Source: Nitrospira sp. (GTDB taxonomy: Bacteria; Nitrospirota; Nitrospiria; Nitrospirales; Nitrospiraceae). Taken from it: DNA of 28,579 nt. Location of the stretch: assembly GCA_015904055.1 (NCBI GenBank), contig JABMDE010000034.1, positions 1 through 28,579 of the forward strand. The letters run 5' to 3'. Both the position numbers and the translations under genes were made by a program. The notes beneath the pieces are model-generated. The model was not told where the DNA came from. It was given only the letters and a program-made list of their open reading frames with translations, and did no database searches. Of the stretch, positions 1 to 7,324 are shown piece by piece; positions within the stretch are counted from its first letter, which is position 1, and every line of letters starts with the position of its first letter.

Positions 1-357
1 GTCCCGCGTCAGTGGGTCACAGGCCTTCTGAAGAACCGATTTGTTGAGGATAACCCACAGGCAGAACGGCGTATGGTCTGGCTTGGTGAGCAACCAGTCC
101 ATCAATCAGCAGGAAAGAAGACGCGCCTCTCGCTATCAGGGCCATCCGGCAACTGCGCCATCACACTCAATCAGCAGCAGGCCAAGTGGCTCGACCACGT
201 GATCTCGCAATGCACACCACATGCAGCCCTGCCACGATCCTATCCCCTGCTGCGGGAAGCACAGTCCACATTTCCTGGCGGCACCCCGGCATTCAACACC
301 TTTATCGAGACTCCATCCTGGAAGAAAGTACGCACAGTGGGGTTGTTACTGGTGTAA
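1..357 (+). CDS. C-terminal part of an unrecognised protein (5' end outside window)
   Basis: The frame is open from the first base and ends at TAA 355-357, giving about 118 residues. The only internal ATG, at 73, has no convincing ribosome site, so this is most likely the tail of a longer gene. The sequence is ordinary soluble-protein-like, with no membrane segment and no catalytic motif that I can name. It ends in a hydrophobic strand (residues VRTVGLLLV). Its stop lies 13 bp from the convergent toxin stop at 371. It could be the C-terminus of a cupin/JmjC or methyltransferase-like protein, but I cannot support that, so no function is assigned. Confidence 0.45.
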   Translation, partial: VPRQWVTGLLKNRFVEDNPQAERRMVWLGEQPVHQSAGKKTRLSLSGPSGNCAITLNQQQAKWLDHVISQCTPHAALPRSYPLLREAQSTFPGGTPAFNTFIETPSWKKVRTVGLLLV

Positions 358-370
358 CGGGCGATCAGAT

Positions 371-664
371 TCAGATCCCCTCCAACTCACGATAGTCACG
401 GTCACGATGGAGAATCCGAGCCAGCTTGACCACCTTGGCCTTTTCGTCAATCGCGTAGACGATCCGATATTCACCCTGTGTCAGACGGAAGCCTGTCAAA
501 CCCTTGTAGGTGAAGTGTGAAAGCTGTTCAGAATCCGTCGGACGGGGAGATCGGCGGAGACTGAGAATTTTCATGAAGACCTGCCGAAGTCGCTTGGCGT
601 CGGTATGACCAAGGTCTTCAAGCGTGTCAAAGACGGCATCTGAGAATTCGAGCGAATAACTCAC
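371..664 (-). CDS. RelE/ParE-family toxin of a type II toxin-antitoxin pair
   Basis: This 97-residue protein has the compact RelE/ParE layout. It begins with a strand (MSYSLEFSDAV) and two helices, followed by the basic central strands GLTGFRLTQGEYRIVYAID and a final strand KLARILHRDRDYRE. The R-hydrophobic-Y/G-R-YRIVYAID core is the family signature. Members bind the ribosome and cleave mRNA (RelE) or poison gyrase (ParE). The sequence alone does not decide between them, but the YRIVY and HRxxxY ending favours the RelE/YoeB-like side. It overlaps the upstream antitoxin by 4 bp (ATGA), so the two are translationally coupled in one operon. Length and motifs look intact. Confidence 0.85.
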   Translation of the reverse strand: MSYSLEFSDAVFDTLEDLGHTDAKRLRQVFMKILSLRRSPRPTDSEQLSHFTYKGLTGFRLTQGEYRIVYAIDEKAKVVKLARILHRDRDYRELEGI

Positions 665-933
665 AGGCCAAGGCGTTTCGTCACTTCATCAAGGGCAAGA
701 AAACGATCGTCCTTCAGGCTTTTGACTAACAGCGCGGATTCATAGCGGTCTTCAAGATCGGCTAATCGCTGATAGTCTTCATAGCCAAGAATCACTGCCG
801 TCGGTCTGGTGCCTTTTTTCACCACAATCCGCTGTCCCTGGTACCCAGCCTTGGCTAAGACGTCGGAAAACCCTGACTTGGCCTTGGTCGCTGTCACAGT
901 ATGGAGAACCTGAGCCGTGTGTTGTTTTTTCAT
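661..933 (-). CDS. Phd/YefM-family antitoxin
   Basis: The 90-residue product starts MKKQHTAQVLHTVTATKAKSG. Its N-terminus has the Phd/YefM DNA-binding fold, with the family segment TATKAKSGFSDVLAKAGYQGQRIVVKKGTRPTAVI and then YEDYQRLADLED. The C-terminal helix would wrap and neutralise the toxin encoded immediately downstream with a 4-bp overlap. I chose ATG 933 rather than more upstream starts because a strong promoter (941-969) places transcription initiation right at this codon. The upstream ATG at 942 would lie inside the -10 box. Such antitoxins usually repress their own promoter. Confidence 0.85.
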   Translation of the reverse strand: MKKQHTAQVLHTVTATKAKSGFSDVLAKAGYQGQRIVVKKGTRPTAVILGYEDYQRLADLEDRYESALLVKSLKDDRFLALDEVTKRLGL

Positions 934-940
934 AGGCGTC

Positions 941-969
941 ATTCTAGCCGATTCGGACAGAGTGGTCAA
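941..969 (-). promoter_or_regulatory. Sigma-70-type promoter of the YefM/RelE-type operon, probably leaderless
   Basis: On the minus strand TTGACC (969-964) is followed after exactly 17 bp by TAGAAT (946-941). This is five of six matches for each hexamer with ideal spacing. Initiation about 7 bp downstream falls at 933-935, i.e. on the antitoxin ATG, so the mRNA would have essentially no leader. No Shine-Dalgarno sequence is visible, which fits. Confidence 0.6.
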
Positions 970-1029
970 ACAGGTTATCAAGAGTGAGCACGCTTGACAG
1001 GACCTCTATCGATGGCACATATGGTACAT

Positions 1030-1221
1030 ATGCGAACGACGCTCACCATTGATAATCAGCTCATTAAGCGCGCGGCTCAGCTGACGGGCGTTCAGGAAAA
1101 ATCTCAGCTTGTGCGCTTGGGGCTTGAGGCTCTTATTTCCCGCGAAGCCGCCAAACGGTTAGCCCACCTTGTGGGCAGTGAGCCCCATCTCAAGGACATC
1201 CGCCGCCGCCGTTCTGCCTAG
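1030..1221 (+). CDS. VapB-type antitoxin without an adjacent toxin
   Basis: The 63-residue protein begins with the canonical VapB (DUF2191-like) ribbon-helix-helix start MRTTLTIDNQLIKRAAQLTG. It continues with KSQLVRLGLEALISREAAKRLA and ends in the toxin-binding tail LKDIRRRRSA. VapB proteins bind operator DNA as dimers and block a PIN-domain RNase. ATG 1030 is the family start. ATG 1012, with AGGA at 999-1002, is a possible alternative adding MAHMVH. A TTGACA at 994-999 would give initiation near 1030. Normally vapC follows within a few bases, but here only a repeat and a terminator follow. The nearest PIN gene is beyond the porin at 2976-3371 on the other strand. Confidence 0.75.
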   Translation: MRTTLTIDNQLIKRAAQLTGVQEKSQLVRLGLEALISREAAKRLAHLVGSEPHLKDIRRRRSA

Positions 1222-1280
1222 CCGACATTGCCTTCGTAACATACCCCTCTTCCAATTCTGATCACCAACCATTCTTCCCC

Positions 1281-1315
1281 TCACCTTTCACTTTTAACTT
1301 TTCACGTCACACGTC
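1281..1315. repeat. Degenerate heptamer repeat (TCACTTT-like, about 5 units)
   Basis: Successive 7-bp units read TCACCTT, TCACTTT, TAACTTT, TCACGTC and ACACGTC. The array lies in the gap between the vapB stop and the convergent porin terminator. It has the same 7-bp period, but another sequence, as the arrays in the secretion locus. Confidence 0.5.
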
Positions 1316-1326
1316 CGCTTAAAAAC

Positions 1327-1364
1327 AGAAAGGCCGAATCCCGTTGCGGGGATTCGGCCTTTCT
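1327..1364 (-). terminator. Rho-independent terminator of the porin gene
   Basis: A perfect 16-bp stem (1327-1342 paired with 1349-1364, core AAAGGCCGAATCCC) closes a 6-base loop. On the minus strand it is followed by TGTTTTTAAG, a proper U-tract, so it terminates the porin transcript that ends at 1399. On the plus strand only TTCTT follows, so it may also weakly stop vapB transcription. Confidence 0.85.
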
Positions 1365-1398
1365 TGAAGCTGACGGCTGTCAGCTCACACTGTCTGAC

Positions 1399-2657
1399 CT
1401 AATACTGCATCTGCAAGGCCACGTGGAACGAATCGACTCTGTCTCCAGAAGCCCCTGGAGTAAAATTCACGAAGCTCTTGGAGGTGATGTCGCCATACCG
1501 GTAAAACGCAGAAATCCGAGCATTATGCCCGGAAATGATATAGTTCACACCACCTTCCCATTCCTGACGCAACGCGCTGTATCGCGGATCAATGCTGGTG
1601 AAGCGCCCATAGGGCTGGAACCGTCCGATTCCGACTTGTTGTGGGATCAGGTACAAGCCGTACACGGTCCAGGAGTCACCGTTAAATATGCCGAAGGTAT
1701 CTCCATTGCCATTTGCAGCTGCTGTAGCTCCATAGTTGGCAAAGAACCGCTTGAATTCTCCGTTGAACGTGAACACACCCATATTGTTCGGGAGCAGTTT
1801 TTCGATCAACAGATCCAGGGACAAACCAGTGAAATCGCTCGTCCCCAGAGTGGGAGAACCGGCGCCATCCTTCTGATGCTGCACGTTTCCTGCGATCGCC
1901 ACAATGTCACCGGCCGTTCCGTAGTAGGTACCGGAGGTGTAGTAGCCGGGATTGTCTTCATCGTTCAACAGGTTCCACTGCAAGCGTCCTGCATACATGA
2001 GGCTGCTGCCTGTATTCGGCCCACCTCGCACACCCGTAAACACCGACCCGACATACATCAGGTGGGTACCGAATGGATGGATCTTACCGAAGAAAACCGC
2101 ACCGTTGTCACGACCATACAGACCAGCGTTACCCCCTGTATTGGGCCCACCTGGCATGTTCGCGCTCTGATCGGCCGAGAAGAACGGAGTCCGGAACCCA
2201 TCGTACGTCGCATGGTAGAACGGACCGTTCAATTCACCGCGCTCGCTCGGCACCAGGGTGCGACCGGCCCAGATGTTGAACTTCTCATCGAATTCGAACT
2301 TGGCGATTGCATCGAGCAGGCCAATGTTTGAGTTACCTCCGAAAGAATTCGACCCGCCACCGACGGCACAGTTAAAACACTCGGTGTTGAAGGTGAACTT
2401 CACGTACTTGTGGATCGACCCGTTGATGTAGATACGAGCGTTGTCCACCTTGAAATCGTTGCTATAATGCCCGGCCGGCGATGCCCCTTCGACTGCATTG
2501 AAACTGGTGCGGATACGGAAATCCACTTGTCGTCATCGGCCTTGATCGTCCCACCTGCATAGACCCCGGTCGGCGTGGACACAGTCCCAGCCACCAGTGC
2601 CGTCATGGCCCCAGCAACTAAAAACTTCCTCCACAACCTTGTTAGTTCTACCTTCAT
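1399..2657 (-). pseudogene. Nitrospira-type outer-membrane porin, split by a frameshift after the signal peptide
   Basis: A good start at ATG 2657 (GGAGG about 8 bp upstream) opens a signal peptide, MKVELTRLWRKFLVAGAMTA to VYAGG, followed by TIKADDDKWIS. That frame then goes out of register and stops at 2400. The mature porin resumes in another frame at about 2514 with IRTSFNAVEG and runs to TAA at 1399. It includes DNARIYINGSIHKYVKF, GRTLVPSERGELNGPFYHAT and a typical aromatic porin C-terminus, ALQMQY. The lesion lies at about 2515-2522. Comparison with my recall of intact homologues (WISVG.G.RTSF) suggests that roughly 10 bp, or 1 modulo 3, are missing. The long second frame starts at a GTG (2526) but lacks any export signal. 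Either this is a recent pseudogene or a sequencing or assembly error. A dedicated terminator follows. Confidence 0.8.
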
Positions 2658-2920
2658 TATGGCAGCCTCCCTTGTGAATGAAGTGATAGAAACGCTCGCT
2701 TGAACCCTTCTACCTTCCCCCCCAACTCTCAACAAACAAGAACACGATCAGCTAACCAGTTTCTCAAAATCATATTTTAAAAAGAGTAGACGGCGGGAGT
2801 ATGCCCAAAGAACAATGAGATAGCAAGAAAATTCTCTACGTAGTCCTGGAATCCCCCCTCCCCTCGAAATAGAGACTATGGTCAATGTTCATGCCAACCC
2901 GGTGAGCGCTACAAGCACGA
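2658..2920. other. Porin leader region, no gene seen
   Basis: This is the upstream region of the porin. It contains a run of seven C (G on the porin strand) at about 2718-2724 and an AT-rich block at about 2762-2785 (including CATATTTTAAAAAG) that could hold the promoter. I cannot define -35/-10 boxes with confidence. No coding potential was seen. Confidence 0.4.
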
Positions 2921-2953
2921 AGGGCGGGATTGGTCATCGACCAATCCCGCCCT
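2921..2953 (-). terminator. Strong hairpin downstream of the PIN-domain gene
   Basis: A perfect 15-bp inverted repeat (2921-2935 and 2939-2953, core GGGCGGGATTGG) with a 3-base loop lies 22 bp beyond the PIN gene stop. It is positioned as a terminator for that minus-strand gene. The U-tract after the stem is poor (CGTGCTTG), so it may act as an RNA stabiliser or an imperfect terminator. Confidence 0.55.
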
Positions 2954-2975
2954 CATCGAAAAACCTCTTCCACTC

Positions 2976-3371
2976 TCACAACAGGTCGAACTCGGCCAGC
3001 TTCCCGGCATCCCGATCGAATGTAATTGTGCGCTCACAGCCATGCTCGCGATTGCTAATTCCCAACAGACAATCTGAAAAGTCTGCCTTGCCCTTTTGAT
3101 ACACACGAAACGCGGTCCAGGCCATCTGCACATCCTCAACGTGGAATTGCGCAGTTCTGAAGACCTTCTCCAGCACTCCGGCAATCGTCTCTTTGGAATA
3201 TCCATACGCGCTTTCCAGCACCCAGACCAGCTCGCACAGCACGATACGATTGATGAACGCGGGGCTCTCGCGCGTGCAGTCTCTGACGATCGCCTCTGCC
3301 GCGAGCCGCGCTTGATCCGGGTCGTCTCGCACCAAGTACCGGACCAGCACATTCGTATCCAGGCCGATCAT
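2976..3371 (-). CDS. PIN-domain (VapC-like) ribonuclease toxin, no adjacent antitoxin
   Basis: The 131-residue protein has the PIN pattern. It starts MIGLDTNVLVRYL with acidic residue D5, then CELVWVLE (E47), KADFSDCLLG (D97/D100) and TFDRDAGKL (D119/D121). Together these form the Mg-binding acidic cluster of VapC-type RNases. The ATG at 3371 begins exactly at the family start, with GGGGAAG just upstream. A VapB, AbrB or Phd gene normally overlaps the 5' end of such a toxin. Here I find stops in all three frames within 80 bp upstream and no antitoxin. It is either a solitary toxin or relies on an antitoxin elsewhere. The length is normal for the family. Confidence 0.8.
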   Translation of the reverse strand: MIGLDTNVLVRYLVRDDPDQARLAAEAIVRDCTRESPAFINRIVLCELVWVLESAYGYSKETIAGVLEKVFRTAQFHVEDVQMAWTAFRVYQKGKADFSDCLLGISNREHGCERTITFDRDAGKLAEFDLL

Positions 3372-3752
3372 CGGCGGCTTCCCCGTTTGCGAACGGCCTG
3401 TCGACGCATATGCGATCACGCCCTTAGAAGATTACTGTGAGGAGAGAACTGGAGAGAACTATAGGGGACCTACCTATTCAATGTCTATGAAGAACCAGCC
3501 GCTCCCTGCAAAAGAGGCATGCCGACAGACGTCTCAACAACCGCACGCTCTTATTGTAAGACGGCCGGGTTGCCAGGACCTGAACCAGGCAGAAACAATC
3601 ACCCGGTCGGCAAATCCTGCCGCACTGGACGGCCCCAAAACTCATAACTGCTTCAATCTATTACACCTCTACCAGCCGCACGTGTTGGCACAGATGTTGA
3701 GCTAGAGCACCTCGACTTTCCTTCTCGTTATCTGTCCACTGAGGGCCTGAAT
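3372..3752. other. Intergenic region with a tandem 10-bp repeat; no gene supported
   Basis: GGAGAGAACT is repeated in tandem at 3441-3450 and 3451-3460, followed by an imperfect palindrome (ATAGG...CCTAT) at about 3461-3477. A 74-codon open frame at 3481-3705 has no ribosome site and no recognisable composition, so it is not called. The upstream signals of the ZorA-like gene should lie here but are not obvious. Confidence 0.4.
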
Positions 3753-5000
3753 ATGAGCGACTGGAGTTGGTTGGGTGCGGGCTGGGATCTGCTGGGCCGT
3801 GATATTGCTTTGGTGGGTGGCCTTGAGAGTCCGCTGCTGAGCTGGCTCGGCGCCGGCGGGATCCTCCTCTTGTGCCTATGGCACAGCATCTTTCTCATCC
3901 ACGGCACGGTGCAAATCCGGCACGTCCTTACGCGCCTCCACCCGGCCGTCGCCCGCCTCGCAGCCGCGCGCGGCCACGTCTCCCAGGAATGGATCCTGCT
4001 CGCCCATGCAAGTAAGAAGCAGCTACAGCGCGCTCAAACGCAGGGCGCTCGCCGTGACCTGGACGATCTCAAGGAATTGGACCGTGTGATGCGCGCCGAG
4101 CAGACCCTGGCGGGCGACTGGCTCTCCTATCGCAAGACGTTTGTGGTGGAGCAACCAGCATGGTTTGTTGAGCCGACGGTTTCGACCGAGCGCTCCGCCG
4201 CGGAGCATTTTTCCTTCGCCTCGCTCTGCGCGACCCGTCTCAACGTGCGGTTCTACCAGCAGCTCCCCTCGTTTTTGACCGGCGTGGGTTTGATGTTCAC
4301 CTTCCTGGCCATTTTGATCGGCCTGAGCAAGCTGCATGCAAACGGATCGCAGATCGAAGGGATTCAAGGACTCATTAACGGCCTCGCCGGAAAGTTCGTC
4401 ACGTCCGTCGTCGGACTCGCCTGCGCCAATAGCTTTATGCTTCTGGAAAAATCATTATGGTACCGGCTCGCGAAACATCATCGCCGCCTGGTCTCGCTAC
4501 TGGATACAATGTTTCCCCAGAAGGTACAAGACCGGAACCCCCACCTGTCACAACATCCGCCTGTTGCGATCAGCGGTTCCTTGCAAAACGACTCCGCACA
4601 TCAGTTGGTCGAAACGGTTCACCATCGTCTGGGCTCCACCGTATCCGCGCTCACATCCATCTCCCAATCCCTGACCACGCTGGGCCACACACAGAGCCAG
4701 TTGAAGCCGGAGCATCTGGCCGCCGATATCGGCATAGAAGTAAAACGAGCCCTCACACCACTGCTGAACCCGTTACTGGAATCAATTCGAGACCTCACCC
4801 ATTCCATCGACAAACAACGCCGTCCTGCACCGCTCTCCCATGCGGACACGGACAAGATGCTCGATCGGCTCATGGACCGCCTCGATGACGGCCAGCTCGT
4901 GGCCGGCACCGCATCGGCTTCCGGAACAGGAAAGACCGGCGGCAGATGGAGACTCCCCGGTTTCACCCGAGGGGCACAGCACAAGGCAGGAGTGGAATGA
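3753..5000 (+). CDS. ZorA-like MotA/TolQ/ExbB-type proton-channel protein
   Basis: The 415-residue protein starts at ATG 3753 with GAGGG 7 bp upstream. Predicted membrane segments are at about 29-49, 171-192 (QLPSFLTGVGLMFTFLAILIG) and 212-231 (LAGKFVTSVVGLACANSFMLL), with a large cytoplasmic loop between the first and second. The second and third, and the loop between them, match the MotA/TolQ/ExbB channel core as it appears in ZorA of the Zorya anti-phage system. A helical cytoplasmic tail (residues 250-415) follows. It is shorter than the long tail of type I ZorA. It overlaps by 4 bp a membrane OmpA/MotB protein, the invariable ZorA-ZorB pairing. ZorA/ZorB form a proton-driven motor in the inner membrane that activates partner nucleases. 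No partner survives here. A different MotA-OmpA system remains possible. Confidence 0.65.
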   Translation: MSDWSWLGAGWDLLGRDIALVGGLESPLLSWLGAGGILLLCLWHSIFLIHGTVQIRHVLTRLHPAVARLAAARGHVSQEWILLAHASKKQLQRAQTQGARRDLDDLKELDRVMRAEQTLAGDWLSYRKTFVVEQPAWFVEPTVSTERSAAEHFSFASLCATRLNVRFYQQLPSFLTGVGLMFTFLAILIGLSKLHANGSQIEGIQGLINGLAGKFVTSVVGLACANSFMLLEKSLWYRLAKHHRRLVSLLDTMFPQKVQDRNPHLSQHPPVAISGSLQNDSAHQLVETVHHRLGSTVSALTSISQSLTTLGHTQSQLKPEHLAADIGIEVKRALTPLLNPLLESIRDLTHSIDKQRRPAPLSHADTDKMLDRLMDRLDDGQLVAGTASASGTGKTGGRWRLPGFTRGAQHKAGVE

Positions 5001-5599
5001 ACTCGCCCTTTGGACAAGACACATCCGATGGATCATCCACCGTAGCCAGTGGCATCGCCGACCTCATGACCTCGCTGGCGGTCATCTTTATTCTCTTGTT
5101 GGCGGCCTATATCACCAAGGTCGAAGACGGGAATGCGACGCCGACGAGTGACAAGAATCCGACGACGACCGAACGTGACGCACCGCAACAACCGCATCAC
5201 CTGACGGTTGAACGAAACCCTGTCGAGCCCGACGTCATGCGCGTCATCATTCCAGAGGCCATCCTGAATTTCGAACTGGGCAAGAGCACGCTGTTGCCGC
5301 AGGCGGACGCATTCCTGGCCGACACCATCCCCTACTACGCCACCATGATCTGCGGTCCGCAGGGCCATGAGGTCGAGTCCTTTGTGATCGAAGGCTATAC
5401 CGACGACCAGGGGGACGATATCCACAATTTGAGACTAAGCCAGGATCGGTCGTTCGCCGTATTGGTGAAAGGACTGGACATCATTCATACCCGCCTACCC
5501 TGGGCTTACGAATGTTTCCAGCAGAAAGGATCGTGGTATCGAGTGTGGCAAACAACTTGTCGGCTACGAGCACCTCGCTCCCCGTCATCGCGCGCATGA
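4997..5599 (+). pseudogene. ZorB-like OmpA/MotB protein, 3' end lost
   Basis: ATG 4997 overlaps the zorA-like stop (ATGA) and has GGAG upstream. The product starts MNSPFGQDTSDG. It has one membrane helix at about 21-39 (ADLMTSLAVIFILLLAAYI) carrying an Asp (D22) where MotB/ZorB have their proton-binding Asp. A linker follows, then an OmpA-like peptidoglycan-binding domain from about 82, with the signature FVIEGYTDDQGDDIHNLRLSQDRS. Family-like sequence stops at about residue 177 (ECFQQK, base 5527). From about 5530 the frame reads the antisense of hflX (GSWYRVWQTTCRL...) until a chance stop at 5599. The end of the OmpA domain and anything downstream are missing. Confidence 0.7.
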
Positions 5600-6371
5600 G
5601 CGAGGATTTGCCGGCATTCGTGTACCCGACGAGCGCGACGGTCAATTCATTATCCCGCCGTGCGCGGCGCGTCTGATGTTCGTCCCCGATCGAGGCCAAT
5701 TCGGCCCGGAGCGCTTTCATACGATCGCGAATTCGACGCTTATCGAGCTCCAGACTTGTCTCTCCCGCCCCTTTCCCTCCGATTCCCCCGCTTTGCCGCT
5801 CGTTGCCGCCGCCGGTTTCACGCACACGTGGCGCCAGATAATTGAGCCGCGCCAGCTCTACTTGAAGTCGGGCCGCTCTGGTCCGCGCATGCCGGCTGAA
5901 AATCTCGATAATGACACCCGTACGATCAAGGACAGGTACTCCGGCGGCACGTTCAAGATTCTTCAATTGTGACGGCGACAGATCGCAGTCCACGATGACG
6001 ATCTGCGCCTGCTGGCGAGAATCAGGTACGGCCTCGATCGTGTCGTCCGATTCGTCCTCTGCTGGTTCCTCTACTGCGTCCGATGCCGCAGCCTCGAGCT
6101 TCCAGGCCGCTTTGTGCGTCGGCCGTGTAAACGAATCCGCCACGATTCCCGAACCACCGGTCCACAGCGCCAATTCCGTAAGCTTTCCCCGGCCCAAAAC
6201 CGTCGCAAATTTATCGGAACTGCGCTTTTGTCTGACCTGGCCGACGACATGGTACCCAAGGGTTTTCACAAGCCGTGTGAGCTCTTGAAGAGAACTTTCC
6301 AATTCCTCCCCGGTGACCTGGGGGGTCTGGATCGCCACAAGCACCGCACTGGATTGTGAAACCGTCGACAT
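5481..6371 (-). pseudogene. hflX: HflX GTPase, N-terminal part only (truncated)
   Basis: The gene starts at ATG 6371 with AGGAG upstream. It encodes the HflX N-terminal domain (QVRQKRSSDKFATVLGRGKL, then IVIVDCDLSPSQLKNLE and VPVLDRTGVIIEIFSRHA), the RLNYLAPRVRETGGGNERQ helical segment, and the start of the G domain with Walker A/G1 GYTNAGKSSL (from residue 249) and ADKLFATLDTT (to residue 280, base 5532). It then runs into unrelated sequence and stops at 5481. The G3 (DTVGF), G4 (NKxD) and C-terminal parts are absent, so it cannot be a working ribosome-splitting GTPase. An acidic insert (EEPAEDESDD) sits at about 98-110. The break coincides with the break of the opposing zorB-like gene. Confidence 0.85.
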
Positions 6372-6407
6372 CGCGTATGCTCCTTAACCCTGCCCTATTA
6401 TGTCTCG

Positions 6408-6506
6408 CCACCGCTCACCCGCTATGCCCACCTGAGCGAGCCTCACCTCCGCCAGGTCGTCGAGATAATGGCCAACAAATGGCCACCGGCCAGACCGCCC
6501 AACTGA
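6408..6506 (+). pseudogene. C-terminal remnant of a tyrosine recombinase (integrase)
   Basis: About 32 codons ending at TGA 6504 read PPLTRYAHLSEPHLRQVVEI and then MANKWPPARPPN. The motif RYAHLS-x-x-HLR-x-V, with the nucleophile Tyr, is the standard C-terminal signature of phage-type integrases and XerC/D-like recombinases. No start or catalytic R/H boxes precede it; the sequence before 6408 belongs to the hflX upstream region. It lies 29 bp from the 3' end of tRNA-Arg, the classical place for an integrase next to its attachment site. The fragment is short, hence moderate confidence. Confidence 0.55.
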
Positions 6507-6535
6507 GAATGAAACGCTAACCTATTGCATTATTA

Positions 6536-6612
<77 letters not shown>

Positions 6613-6620
6613 AATCCAGA

Positions 6621-6667
6621 AGTGCTGAGTCCTGGTGAGGACGAGTCAGTATACCGTACTCAGCACT
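6621..6667. repeat. 10-bp inverted repeat upstream of tRNA-Arg
   Basis: AGTGCTGAGT (6621-6630) is repeated inverted as ACTCAGCACT (6658-6667) around a 27-base centre that has its own small hairpin (GTCCT-GGTG-AGGAC). On the tRNA strand the centre contains TATACT (6653-6648), a plausible -10 box, though I see no good -35. It may be a tRNA regulatory element or the scar of an element boundary. Confidence 0.4.
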
Positions 6668-6694
6668 CAGATCTCCGCACTCTCTTGGAACGAA

Positions 6695-6805
6695 CTAGTC
6701 TGAAGTGGAAGGCCGGTCGACGTCAAGTAGAGTGGCCTCGGCCGATTCAATGATCATTTCATACGTCCGCAACAACACGGCCACGGAGTATGCCAAGTCG
6801 ATCAG
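6695..6805 (-). pseudogene. Decayed gene fragment of unknown family
   Basis: After an in-frame TAA (6808-6806), 36 codons read LIDLAYSVAVLLRTYEMIIE and then SAEATLLDVDRPSTSD before TAG. The helical composition and codon use look like a genuine protein C-terminus. The same frame is open upstream of the TAA for about 25 codons (…LRVVYGSQDTLS), so a nonsense mutation probably split an older gene. The rest of 6668-7324 holds only broken frames, including an open frame 7001-7315 with a TTG start and no recognisable features. I could not name the family. Confidence 0.3.
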
Positions 6806-7324
6806 TTAGCTCAAGGTATCCTGACTGCCGTAGACCACACGCAAGTCACAACAAGAATGAAGCGGGTGAGCAACTCGGCAGTACCATCTTGAAAGACCCA
6901 ATTTGATACGAGACTGTCAGCCTGGATATCCGCATAATGACCATCAGGAGGAAGACGGCGACCTCCATCCTGACGGCAACTGGATGGGTCTCACCAACGT
7001 TTGCAATACGTGCTAGAGGGCCTGACAATCATCCACCAAGAAGGCACTAGCAATATCACACGCCCGACTACACACTTTCACCAGGTATGCGAACATGACG
7101 CCGACTCTGAGAGCATCACAGCAATCATCCTTTTCGACACAGCCCTGACCATTAATGAGGAAAAGGCAGGGAACGACCATGCCACCCTTACGCTGACCTA
7201 TCCCAAATGCCAGGACTATCTCGTGATACTCTCTGCAAAAATAAGCTGGCCTTCAGGCAAGAAACCTGCGATGCGAGAAGTGATATGTCCGGCAAAGCGC
7301 CTGATCCGTTCCTGAATAATCACG

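Noticed and set aside
1423..2331. A 302-codon open frame on the plus strand opposite the porin
   Set aside because: It is antisense to a clearly recognisable porin and has no family resemblance or ribosome site; it is a shadow of the porin codon use.
3685..3700. TGGCAC-like sequence before the ZorA-like gene, tested as a sigma-54 promoter
   Set aside because: The position that must be GC at -12 reads GA, so the essential dinucleotide is absent.
3481..3705. A 74-codon open frame upstream of the ZorA-like gene
   Set aside because: It has no ribosome site, no recognisable domain and biased composition, and sits in a repeat-bearing gap.
6440..6500. GG-N10-GC match on the minus strand upstream of hflX
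   Set aside because: Both boxes have several mismatches, and it falls inside the integrase remnant; hflX is not expected to use sigma-54.
7001..7315. A 104-codon open frame after the metallopeptidase stop
   Set aside because: It has a TTG start without ribosome site, no motifs, and lies in a decayed region; it is mentioned only with the remnant at 6695-6805.
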